14,429 bases of DNA from the NCBI GenBank assembly GCA_029979405.1, contig JAPOHM010000014.1, forward strand, positions 1-14,429. The letters are read 5' to 3'. The translations under genes were made by a program, and so were the position numbers. Within the stretch, counting starts at the first letter, position 1, and each line of letters begins with the position of its first letter. The stretch is from Methanobacteriota archaeon (lineage in GTDB: Archaea; Thermoplasmatota; Poseidoniia; Poseidoniales; Poseidoniaceae). The notes below the pieces were generated by a model, which saw only the letters and a list, made by a program, of their open reading frames with translations, made no database searches and had not been told where the DNA came from. Below, one piece after another: positions 7,008 through 14,017 of this stretch.

Positions 7008-7500
7008 AGTCATCGAGTGTTAACTCTTCACCCATTCTTCTCCTGCGCCTGGGTTTGGGTTTTGCCTCTTTTTCATCGACTGTTTCCTCTTGAGTTGTGG
7101 TTGTTATTTCCTTTGACAGTTTGTCAAAAGTGGTTGAAAGTTCCTCGATTCTGCTTGCAACTGTAGATAATTCGGTTTGAAATTGTTGTTTTAGATTTGA
7201 CAAATCATCGTACCTTTCACTAACTATTTCCGAGGCGTCCTCGGGTGTTCTCTCGCCAAAAACACCACTACCTAAGTCTACGATTGTGGTTAGATTTGAA
7301 GAAATCGGAATCATTACTCCGGCACCTAATGGTATGTGTCCTTTACTACCATTGGATAATGCTTCAAGGGCTGTTTTTGTTTCTTCGTGTTCGAATAAAA
7401 CTGTATCAATCCTTTGGATCTGAGTTTGGAGTTCTTCCATGCGTTGCCTATTCAAATCAACCATTTTTGCGATTTGTTGTAAATCTGAAGGGTTTGACAT
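7006..7500 (-). CDS. pfdA: Prefoldin alpha subunit
   Basis: Prefoldin alpha is a subunit of the hexameric cochaperone that captures unfolded proteins and hands them to the thermosome. The 164-residue protein has two coiled-coil helices (about 5-50 and 90-140) flanking the beta-hairpin stretch HIPLGAGVMIPISS and the following VDLGSGVF, typical of the alpha class. A Lys/Arg-rich then acidic tail (KPKPRRRRRM...LTLDD) extends the C-terminus. A GTG at 7509 is in frame, but the ATG at 7500 has GGTGA five bases upstream and is preferred. It lies between eL20 and ftsY, the usual archaeal arrangement. Confidence 0.93.
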   Translation of the reverse strand: MSNPSDLQQIAKMVDLNRQRMEELQTQIQRIDTVLFEHEETKTALEALSNGSKGHIPLGAGVMIPISSNLTTIVDLGSGVFGERTPEDASEIVSERYDDLSNLKQQFQTELSTVASRIEELSTTFDKLSKEITTTTQEETVDEKEAKPKPRRRRRMGEELTLDD

Positions 7501-7549
7501 GGGCCTCACCCTATGGGAAATGTTCCCCTATGAAGAAGTCGTCGTTTGT

Positions 7550-7822
7550 TTATTCTTCTTCGGCTTGTGGAGCTAGTGGTCCGCCAGCAGCCGCTATTTC
7601 ATCCCTAAAGGCGTGAAGTACTCTTGGTTCGGTAGAAGTGCGCGGGTCAATCTCTGAAATAGATTCGATTGAAATCGCTCTTCGGTTAGCTTTGTGTCTT
7701 GAACCCATGATGGAGTAACAGCGGTGTTCTGCATCCTCTGTAGATGATGCAACTAAATCGATACTGAACTTCTGTCTTTGACTTCCGAATGGGGCGATGC
7801 CGGAAACTCGGTAGGCTTGCAT
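7550..7822 (-). CDS. rpl18a: Large-subunit ribosomal protein eL20 (LX/L18a)
   Basis: This 90-residue archaeal large-subunit ribosomal protein (LX, also called L18Ae/L20e) begins MQAYRVSGIAPFG. It has the family-like core EDAEHRCYSIMGSRHKANRR and ISIESISEIDP. The usual length is about 75-90. The C-terminus carries a short Ala/Gly/Glu-rich extension. It heads a run with prefoldin alpha (50 bases downstream) and ftsY, a gene order shared by many archaea. It is divergent from the S8 protease gene. The ATG at 7822 starts directly at the first beta strand. Confidence 0.92.
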   Translation of the reverse strand: MQAYRVSGIAPFGSQRQKFSIDLVASSTEDAEHRCYSIMGSRHKANRRAISIESISEIDPRTSTEPRVLHAFRDEIAAAGGPLAPQAEEE

Positions 7823-7906
7823 AAACCGGCCGACCCATGATTGTGTCTTAAACGCGCTGGCGCGGTACTTTGAGCGTTAAGGTTGATTGGTAAGGGTGTT
7901 TTACCG
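7823..7906. promoter_or_regulatory. Divergent promoter region between eL20 and the S8 protease
   Basis: This 84-base gap must hold promoters for both directions. On the minus strand a TTTAAG element around 7847-7852 lies about 25 bases before the eL20 ATG, which suggests a leaderless or short-leader transcript. A GC-rich inverted repeat, CGCGC-TG-GCGCG (7853-7864), stands out in the AT-rich surroundings. The box assignments are weak. Confidence 0.35.
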
Positions 7907-9967
7907 ATGTTTGTGCGGGCAGTAGTTACCATTATTTTTCTACTGATGTTAGCGCCTCAGTACAGCGCTTCTAAGGCGACTGAGGTAATGGATGCTTCGC
8001 CAGAAAATACAGATTTAGTCGACCTAAATGGATCTGGGGTAATTATAGCAGTAGCTGATACTGGACTTGACCTCGACCACTCCTGCTTCAGAGAAAATCA
8101 AACTATTGTTGGCGAACCTAGTATCTCACATAGAAAGGTTGTTTTCGTAAACACTACCATAGACGAATCTGATAATCCTGCTCACCAACAATTCAAACAC
8201 GGGACTCATGTCGCTGGTTTGCTAGTGTGTGATCCGATTGAAAGTAATGATGAAATCAAATCTCTTTCACATGGGTCAAAATTATTGTTCCAGGACATTG
8301 TTAGCCAAGAGGGGTGGGTTCCGCCAAATGTAAGCCTGCTTCTGGAAGAAGCGGCTTCCCATGGAGCTATCATCAATAGCTGGTCGTGGGGAGATAATAC
8401 CATCGAATATACTGATAGGAGTAGGATGATTGACGCTTGGGCGATGGAAAATCCGTGGTCTTTGGTCTTCATTGCTCCGGGAAATAATGGAAATACTGTG
8501 ATGGAGCCTGCAAATGCGATAAATGCGGTTTCAGTTGGAGCAACTAACTCGGAAGTTAATGGATCGATGTGGGGCTCATCATCGCAAGGGCCCGACGTTA
8601 ATGGTAGGAGGGGTATTCTAATTTCGGCTCCGGGAATTAACGTCAACTCATCATTGGCAGACGGAATTAATGACTCTATGAATTCGGGAATTTACAGTAT
8701 GGGTGGAACATCTGTGGCCACTCCTTTAGCGGCTTCGTTCACAAGTTTGCTACAACAATTTGTTCAGGACAGAGAAGGTTTCACTCCTTCGGGACCGCTA
8801 CTGAGAGGTATGTTGGCAATGTCGGCCACACCGATTAATGGCATGGTTCCAGATTCTCAACAAGGTTACGGTCGGCCTTCATTGGATTCTCTCGAAAATG
8901 ACTTGTATTTACACGATTCATTCGCAGTTGAAGATTGGCAAGGCGTGGTTGCATCTAGAGGTTCTAATTTTACCTCTTTTTTGTCTAATCCATGGGACGG
9001 TAGTGAAGCGGTTGGGCCGTTTTTAGCTGAAAACCAATCGTGGGAAAAATATCTGCGCCCAACCGGAGATTCCGATTTTGAAATTGTTATGTCTTACAAC
9101 GCAAGACCCGATTACTATGCTGAGGACGACCTTCGCTTAGTTGTTACAACGCCTGATGGAAATTTTGCTTTGGATGATAATTTTACAAGCAGTGGTTACA
9201 GTAAAATGTATACTCCGTTCTTTTCAGCACCTTATAGTCACAATTCCACAAATGAGACAACAGTCATGATTAGATTGCCTGCTGATGATGTAAAGGACTA
9301 TGAATGGATAAAAGTGGAAGTATTTGCAAAATCCGTTCATAATGGGAGTAGTCAAGGAACTGTCGGCCTGGATGGAAATGCCCTCGGATTTGCGATTGCT
9401 GCGAGTGGTGGTGTTGAGTTACCCCAAAATACACCTCCGCAAATAACAATTTTAGATATTCCATCAAATGGGGAAAACGTATCTCATGAAATGGATATCA
9501 AATTAATTGTAAATGATTCTGAAGGCGATAGTGGTGTTGTAGCAATAAGGCTGGTTAACCAAAACTTTACAGTGGATCTAAGTGATTGTGCCAAAATGTT
9601 TGAAGTCGAGGTAAGTATAGAGTGTAACGTAAATTTCTCGAGGGGTTTGATAACTATGCCAATAAATCGAGAGGATTGGAGAGTAGAGGTTGTTACTGTA
9701 GACAATAATTCTTCAATTTGGACAAAAGAAATGTTATCCACTTTTTTATCTGACAATTTCACGATATGGTGGACTTCTCCATTCTCAGAAGATGGTGGTC
9801 GTGAGTTCAACAACCCCCAAACAACTGAAAGTCATGATAGTAGGGCTTTACTGTGGGGTGTTTTTGGTGTTGTTTTAGGTGTTATTGTGGCGGCCAGTGT
9901 GATGTTTAGACGATTGGAAAAAGAGATTTTTGACGATGTAAAACCGCCGTTTATTGAAGAAGAATAG
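7907..9967 (+). CDS. Membrane-anchored subtilisin-like (S8) serine protease
   Basis: This protein has 686 residues from the ATG at 7907. An in-frame TTG at 7883 would add eight; ATG is preferred because the signal peptide then starts cleanly (MFVRAVVTIIFLLMLAP). The S8 triad is Asp51 in VADTGLD, His98 in HGTHVAG and Ser269 in GGTSVATP, with the oxyanion Asn193 in APGNNG. The catalytic domain begins almost directly after the signal, so no classic I9 propeptide is visible. After about residue 325 come beta-rich regions resembling a P-domain/jelly roll and an Ig-like fold (from PQITILDIP), then one membrane helix (about 647-667) and an acidic cytoplasmic tail. It is probably an external protease held at the membrane. 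The actin-like gene follows 74 bases later on the same strand. Confidence 0.9.
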   Translation: MFVRAVVTIIFLLMLAPQYSASKATEVMDASPENTDLVDLNGSGVIIAVADTGLDLDHSCFRENQTIVGEPSISHRKVVFVNTTIDESDNPAHQQFKHGTHVAGLLVCDPIESNDEIKSLSHGSKLLFQDIVSQEGWVPPNVSLLLEEAASHGAIINSWSWGDNTIEYTDRSRMIDAWAMENPWSLVFIAPGNNGNTVMEPANAINAVSVGATNSEVNGSMWGSSSQGPDVNGRRGILISAPGINVNSSLADGINDSMNSGIYSMGGTSVATPLAASFTSLLQQFVQDREGFTPSGPLLRGMLAMSATPINGMVPDSQQGYGRPSLDSLENDLYLHDSFAVEDWQGVVASRGSNFTSFLSNPWDGSEAVGPFLAENQSWEKYLRPTGDSDFEIVMSYNARPDYYAEDDLRLVVTTPDGNFALDDNFTSSGYSKMYTPFFSAPYSHNSTNETTVMIRLPADDVKDYEWIKVEVFAKSVHNGSSQGTVGLDGNALGFAIAASGGVELPQNTPPQITILDIPSNGENVSHEMDIKLIVNDSEGDSGVVAIRLVNQNFTVDLSDCAKMFEVEVSIECNVNFSRGLITMPINREDWRVEVVTVDNNSSIWTKEMLSTFLSDNFTIWWTSPFSEDGGREFNNPQTTESHDSRALLWGVFGVVLGVIVAASVMFRRLEKEIFDDVKPPFIEEE

Positions 9968-10030
9968 TAAAAATTCCAATAGTGAACATTCAAGAATAGA
10001 AACACTGTGGATTAACCGTCCGAAAGGTTT

Positions 10031-10036
10031 GGTGAG
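10031..10036 (+). promoter_or_regulatory. Shine-Dalgarno GGTGAG of the actin-like gene
   Basis: GGTGAG lies five bases before the ATG at 10042 and supports that start. The 74-base gap after the protease contains no convincing TATA box of its own apart from a weak TAAAAATT at the protease stop. Confidence 0.65.
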
Positions 10037-10041
10037 TAAAA

Positions 10042-11046
10042 ATGGGAGAAAGACTGTATGTAGGAATTGATTTAGGAACATACCAATCTACTATCGCTAG
10101 TAGTGCAGGTTCCTTGGACACTATTGAGACTGTTGTAGGTAGACCAAAAGACCCTGTAGCAAGAAATTTTCTGGGTAAAGATGTTTTGTTCGGCAATGAT
10201 GCTTTGAAGAATAAGCTCGCTTGTAACCTATACAGACCAATGGCTGCCGGTGTTGCTCAGGATGACGAAGCAAATCTTGCGGCGGCTAAGGCTTTCGTTA
10301 CACACTTAATCGAAACGGTTGAACCTGAAGAATACGACGAAGTTTTCGGAGTAATTTGTTCACCATCTCACGTTTCATTTACAGACAAGAGTAATCTTGT
10401 TGCAACCCTGCGTGGGCAAGTCAACGCAATCATGGTCGTAACCGAACCGTTCGCAACAGCATATGGAATCGGTGAAATTGCTGGTTCTATTGTTGTCGAC
10501 ATCGGTGCAGGAACCACTGACATTGCAAGATTGTATGGCGTATTCCCATCTGATGAGGACCAATTGACAATTAATGAAGCTGGCGACTGGATCGATTTGC
10601 AACTTATGGAACTTGTAAAGAAGAAATACACGGGCGCTCAAGTTACAAAGGACATGGTAAGAAAGTGGAAAGAAGAATTCTCATACGTTAACGGTGATGA
10701 CAGAGAACAGATGATTGAATTGTCCGTTGAAGGTAAAAAGCAGGTTGTAGATATTGGCGATTTAATCAAGGCGGCTTGTTCATTGATCATCAATAAAGTC
10801 GGAAATGCAATCAAGGCTATTGTAGCAAGCGCTGACCCAGAATACCAACCTGTTCTAAGAAACAACATCATTCTATCTGGAGGAGGTTCCCTAATCGATG
10901 GAATTGCCGACGCTATTGCAAATGAGATTGCAGACATTGGTGACGTTACCGTCACATGTGTAGAAGATCCAATCGACAAAGTCGCTCTCGGAGCTATGGC
11001 ACTCGCTCAAGATATGCCTGATGAGCAATACACCGCTATCAATTGA
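10042..11046 (+). CDS. MamK-like actin family filament protein
   Basis: This 334-residue protein belongs to the actin/MreB/MamK ATPase superfamily. It has phosphate-1 GIDLGTYQST (8-17), phosphate-2 VVDIGAGTTD (151-160) and the adenosine motif ILSGGGSLIDG (277-287). The hydrolysis Glu is expected at Glu135 (VVTEPF) and Asp153 is 18 residues later, the spacing remembered for MamK Glu143/Asp161. MamK-specific stretches also match: VVGRPKD (31-37), LYRPMAAGV (63-71), FPSDEDQLTINEAGDWID (168-185) and the C-terminal VTCVEDP...AQDMPDEQY. It resembles MamK more than MreB, crenactin or salactin. No magnetosome genes are near. Codon use is richer in GAC for Asp than in the next gene (16 of 29 against 8 of 36), which hints at high expression. 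It presumably forms ATP-dependent filaments; their role is unknown. Confidence 0.9.
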   Translation: MGERLYVGIDLGTYQSTIASSAGSLDTIETVVGRPKDPVARNFLGKDVLFGNDALKNKLACNLYRPMAAGVAQDDEANLAAAKAFVTHLIETVEPEEYDEVFGVICSPSHVSFTDKSNLVATLRGQVNAIMVVTEPFATAYGIGEIAGSIVVDIGAGTTDIARLYGVFPSDEDQLTINEAGDWIDLQLMELVKKKYTGAQVTKDMVRKWKEEFSYVNGDDREQMIELSVEGKKQVVDIGDLIKAACSLIINKVGNAIKAIVASADPEYQPVLRNNIILSGGGSLIDGIADAIANEIADIGDVTVTCVEDPIDKVALGAMALAQDMPDEQYTAIN

Positions 11047-11075
11047 GGGTCCATTAAACGGGCTTTTTGACCCGT
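11047..11075 (+). other. Two competing short inverted repeats with a T run, between actin and coiled-coil genes
   Basis: Directly after the actin stop, GGGTC (11047-11051) can pair with GACCC (11069-11073), and ACGGG (11058-11062) can pair with CCCGT (11071-11075). The second arms overlap, so only one stem can form at a time. A five-T run (11064-11068) lies in the loop. It could act as a partial terminator, an mRNA end or a processing site that sets different levels of the two proteins. The stems are only 5 bp, so the call is weak. Confidence 0.3.
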
Positions 11076-11120
11076 CCAGCAATGAAAGGTTGAAGAATGG
11101 TTAGTGTGCGATAGGTCGCA

Positions 11121-12386
11121 ATGACGCTAGGAACTTCACCATCTGGAGGCATAGGACGCATCTCTGAATCAAGTGGAGATGAGCGTGCTGCGCTTGAAGG
11201 AATGCTTCGAGCATACCCTGTCGAACAACTGGTTGAGGAAGTTCTTGTGGCATGGCAGGAATTAGCAGATAGAAATGAAGATCTTGTCACTACAAAACAG
11301 AGATTGCGAGTTCTTGAATTAGACCTGGCAGAAAGAAAAGATGAGGTCGCTCCTGAAGTCGCCCAACTGAAAACTACAGAGGCTCACCTTGAAGAAGCAA
11401 ATGCAAGGATTATCCATCTTGAAAGAATGTTAGAAGATTCCAAAGGCGAATTAGCTGAAAGCATGGCTGGTTTATCCGCAGAGGAAAAAGCAAATTTGGA
11501 AAAGGAAACTTCTCAATTGCGAGAATTAACAACACAGCAAGACGAAATTATTGCTGAAATGGAAGGTCGAATGTCACAACTCGTTGAGGCTTTAGAGAGA
11601 GCCGCTGAAGCAGGCTTGACCAGTGTTACTGCGGATGAAGTTAGAGCCATGAAAGCAAAGGCGGATTCTTTGTCTGCGGATTTAGATGCTGAAAAGGCTG
11701 CAAATGATGCTTTGGAAGAAGAAAGGCAGCGTCTCAGAGATATTGCGGATAGGCTTAGGGGCTTACTGGATGCAAGAGATAAGCGACTCGGTGAATTAGA
11801 GGAGCAAATTGAACGTGTAATGCAAGGTCCGCGCTCTGTTTCGGCTGAACATGATTATCTTGTTGAGCAAATTGAAGAATTAAAGAGAAGGTTGTTAGAA
11901 CGTAATCGTGAATATGAATCACTAAGAAGAAGAGAAAGGCGATTACATAACGATGTATTCGAGAGAGATGAAAGAATCCAACAAATGTCGTTAACTATTT
12001 CAGACCTTGAAGCGGCACTAACTGACAGAACTTCTGAAATCAGAGAATTGGAATCGCAAAGAGATTCTGCAATGCATGAATTAGATGGAGCAAAACGGTC
12101 TGAAAGAACGAGAGAGGTTGTTGGACAAGCGTTTGCTGACTCCCTTTCACTGGTTAGAACTCATGATGAAAGAGAATTACGTAAAGAAGTATACGCTAAT
12201 GCTCCGAATGTTGAAAGAAAGATTTCCTCACCGAATGCTGATGATATGAAAACCTTGGCTGACGGTGGAACCGTAGATTTGGATAAGGCGTTAGAAGTCA
12301 TCGAACAAGGAATGGATATTGACGTCGACAGGCCTGCTGCTCCAGGTGGAAGCGGCGATCCTGTTCTTTACGAAGATGAGGATTGA
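11121..12386 (+). CDS. Long coiled-coil protein, candidate partner of the MamK-like actin
   Basis: This 421-residue protein was not recognised as a named family. Residues about 20-48 (ALEGMLRAYPVEQLVEEVLVA) look like a small helical head. From about 45 to 335 it is a nearly continuous coiled coil rich in Glu, Arg, Leu and Ala, with a likely break near AGLTSVTADE (164-173) and another near GPRSVSAEHD (236-245). The last 85 residues are less helical and end in an acidic PVLYEDED. There is no signal peptide and no membrane helix, so it is cytoplasmic. It lies 74 bases after the actin gene on the same strand, with TAGGT before the ATG. It may be a filament bundler, crosslinker or anchor by analogy with coiled-coil partners of other filaments, which is inference. 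The 3' end overlaps the convergent GGGP synthase gene by 19 bases. Confidence 0.85.
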   Translation: MTLGTSPSGGIGRISESSGDERAALEGMLRAYPVEQLVEEVLVAWQELADRNEDLVTTKQRLRVLELDLAERKDEVAPEVAQLKTTEAHLEEANARIIHLERMLEDSKGELAESMAGLSAEEKANLEKETSQLRELTTQQDEIIAEMEGRMSQLVEALERAAEAGLTSVTADEVRAMKAKADSLSADLDAEKAANDALEEERQRLRDIADRLRGLLDARDKRLGELEEQIERVMQGPRSVSAEHDYLVEQIEELKRRLLERNREYESLRRRERRLHNDVFERDERIQQMSLTISDLEAALTDRTSEIRELESQRDSAMHELDGAKRSERTREVVGQAFADSLSLVRTHDERELRKEVYANAPNVERKISSPNADDMKTLADGGTVDLDKALEVIEQGMDIDVDRPAAPGGSGDPVLYEDED

Positions 12387-13186
12387 ATTCCTTCAACCAC
12401 TTCGGTTATTCTCTGATGGAGTTCTTGTAGATTGTCGGCGTCTTCCGTTAAAGTGCCAGTTACAACCCAATTTGCACCTGAATTAGCTGCCAAAGTTGCT
12501 TGTTCTTTGGTTCGTATTCCGCCTCCTACAAACAAACATAATTCCTCAACCTCTCTTGCGGCTTCTATACATTCTTTGGACACTTGGGTATCTGAACCGC
12601 TTCCTGCTTCTAAATACAATATTTTGAACCCGTACATTTTTGCTGTAATAGCATATGATTTTACTAGGCCTGTCTCATCTTTTGTTATCAAATCGGCCTC
12701 GCCTACTTCTCCTACTTTACCACCTGGAGAAAATACGAGATAGCCGGTTGGTATTGCTTCAACACCAAATTTGTCTAGATGTGGGGCTCCCTTAAGTTGC
12801 TCTTCGATAAGGAACCGTCTAGTTCTTGAATTCATTAACATCATGAAAGTTATTCCGTCTGCCGCTGGAGATAATGCATGGGCCCCTCCTGGAAAGAGAA
12901 CAACGGGGATTTTCCATTTATCCTCATCTGATGTTGGGTCTTGGCTTGCAGCGAAAATTTGGAGTTCGAGTGCTTCTTGAATCAATTTACATGTCTCATG
13001 AACTACTTCGTTTGGGGTGTCTGTAGACCCTCCTACAAAGATCATGTTAGATCCTGCTTCTATTGCAGTAATTGCCCGTTTTGTTGCTATTTCTGCGGAT
13101 TGTTTTCCCGGGTCGATAAGGGTTACATGCCTACAACCTTGGGATGTGTCTTGAATGTAATTCAGCAATCCAAAGTCTGGTAGCAT
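12368..13186 (-). CDS. Geranylgeranylglyceryl phosphate synthase (GGGPS)
   Basis: GGGPS joins geranylgeranyl diphosphate to sn-glycerol-1-phosphate, the first committed step of archaeal ether lipids. The 272-residue TIM-barrel protein shows HVTLIDPGK (20-28), FVGGSTD (50-56), LFPGG...SPAADGITFMMLMNS (97-120), AIPTGYLVFSPGGKVGEVG (144-162), MYGFKILYLEAGSG (184-197) and LFVGGGIRT (218-226). All are conserved in the family for G1P and prenyl-diphosphate binding. Length and motifs fit the larger (group II-like) archaeal enzymes. It begins one base after the stop of the reductase-like gene, with AGGAA upstream, so it is the third gene of the ferredoxin/reductase operon. Confidence 0.95.
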   Translation of the reverse strand: MLPDFGLLNYIQDTSQGCRHVTLIDPGKQSAEIATKRAITAIEAGSNMIFVGGSTDTPNEVVHETCKLIQEALELQIFAASQDPTSDEDKWKIPVVLFPGGAHALSPAADGITFMMLMNSRTRRFLIEEQLKGAPHLDKFGVEAIPTGYLVFSPGGKVGEVGEADLITKDETGLVKSYAITAKMYGFKILYLEAGSGSDTQVSKECIEAAREVEELCLFVGGGIRTKEQATLAANSGANWVVTGTLTEDADNLQELHQRITEVVEGIQSSSS

Positions 13187-13187
13187 A

Positions 13188-13817
13188 TTAGTTTCCTTCC
13201 TGTAGGGATTGAATTGTTTTTTTGGCTATCATTACTCCTTCTAATAATGAATTGTCGGCCCAAATATCATTTGCGTTTATCGGATGTTCCCCTTGGATTA
13301 TTTCGAGCCATCCTTGAGGGGGGTTTGGTAGTTTTCCTCTTATCCAACATTCAATTAAACCATCAGAGTGTTCAAAACAGAATTTATCATCCTCTAATGT
13401 ATTCAATTCAAAAACGTCTGGTATGTTGTTCTCTATTGTTATACCACCATTCCAAGTGATTAGTGATTCATCTATTGGGTTTGTTGATGGCCATCCTGGA
13501 GCTGGCGTTTTACCACCTCGACAATCTATTGCGTCTGGAGGTGCCTCGGATTTCAGAATTATTTCTCCACCTAAATCAATCACCCTTTCCGCATATTTTT
13601 TCTCTAGCCATTCCCTTCGTAGGCACCATCCAAAATCATTCGATTTAGCATTACAAATTAAAATTAAATTTGAATCTAAATGTTTTATTATTCCTGGAGA
13701 CCTTATTGGATTACCAATTTCTTGTCTAGTTTCATAGACCATTACGTTGTATCCTTCTTCAAGAAGAGTTATGGCGCAATTAAGTCCCCTTAATCCACCG
13801 CCTGCTATCGATATCAA
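13188..13817 (-). CDS. Short geranylgeranyl-reductase-like flavoprotein
   Basis: This 209-residue protein (from TTG 13817) has an FAD-binding Rossmann start: GGGLRG at 6-11 with acidic Glu29 ending the second strand. IGNPIRSPG (34-42) then resembles the IGxPxRC segment of archaeal geranylgeranyl reductases, and LRREWLEKKYAERVIDLGG fits their next helix. Known reductases are about 390-450 residues, so much of the substrate-binding domain is missing. The reading frame looks intact, with no obvious frameshift. ATGs at 13868 and 13856 are in frame but lie inside the ferredoxin gene; TTG 13817 overlaps the ferredoxin TGA and has GAGGATG seven bases upstream. It may reduce lipid double bonds with ferredoxin electrons, or be a derived relative with another role. 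Confidence 0.7.
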   Translation of the reverse strand: MISIAGGGLRGLNCAITLLEEGYNVMVYETRQEIGNPIRSPGIIKHLDSNLILICNAKSNDFGWCLRREWLEKKYAERVIDLGGEIILKSEAPPDAIDCRGGKTPAPGWPSTNPIDESLITWNGGITIENNIPDVFELNTLEDDKFCFEHSDGLIECWIRGKLPNPPQGWLEIIQGEHPINANDIWADNSLLEGVMIAKKTIQSLQEGN

Positions 13818-14017
13818 TTTTGCACATCCTCTATTGATAGTGCAAATACTGGACATGAAGGAATACAATGATTACACAATGTACAATCATCTTGGGTTAC
13901 AACCGCTAATCTATCAATAAGATCCAAGGCGTTTGTAGGGCAAAGTCCAATACAAGCTCCACACCCATAACACAATTTTTCATCAACCACGAATAGTTGA
14001 GTCTGATGTTGTGCCAT
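13814..14017 (-). CDS. 2[4Fe-4S] ferredoxin
   Basis: This small 67-residue electron carrier has two full cluster motifs: CYGCGACIGLCP (Cys16, 19, 22, 26) and CTLCNHCIPSCP (Cys45, 48, 51, 55). Each is C-x2-C-x2-C-x3-C-P, so two [4Fe-4S] clusters are expected. It has no signal and no membrane segment. It is the first gene of an operon with the reductase-like flavoprotein (overlapping stop/start) and GGGP synthase. In Methanosarcina, geranylgeranyl reductase needs a ferredoxin as electron donor, which fits a dedicated donor role here. That role is inference from context. Confidence 0.93.
   Translation of the reverse strand: MAQHQTQLFVVDEKLCYGCGACIGLCPTNALDLIDRLAVVTQDDCTLCNHCIPSCPVFALSIEDVQN
13825..13831 (-). 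promoter_or_regulatory. Shine-Dalgarno GAGGATG supporting a TTG start
   Basis: GAGGATG on the minus strand lies seven bases before TTG 13817. That TTG overlaps the TGA of the ferredoxin gene (13814-13816). This favours the shorter reductase-like protein over in-frame ATGs upstream. Confidence 0.6.

Noticed and set aside
6146..7093. Serine-rich plus-strand reading frames opposite ftsY
   Set aside because: The Ser runs are simply the complement of the Glu/Asp codons of the FtsY acidic region and coiled parts.
7883..11046. A magnetosome gene cluster around the MamK-like gene
   Set aside because: No other mam-type genes are recognisable; the neighbours are a protease without MamE/O-type features, a coiled-coil protein and lipid genes.
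13818..13868. Upstream ATG starts for the reductase-like gene
   Set aside because: They lie inside the ferredoxin cluster-binding coding sequence and add residues before the Rossmann strand; TTG 13817 has a well-placed Shine-Dalgarno.
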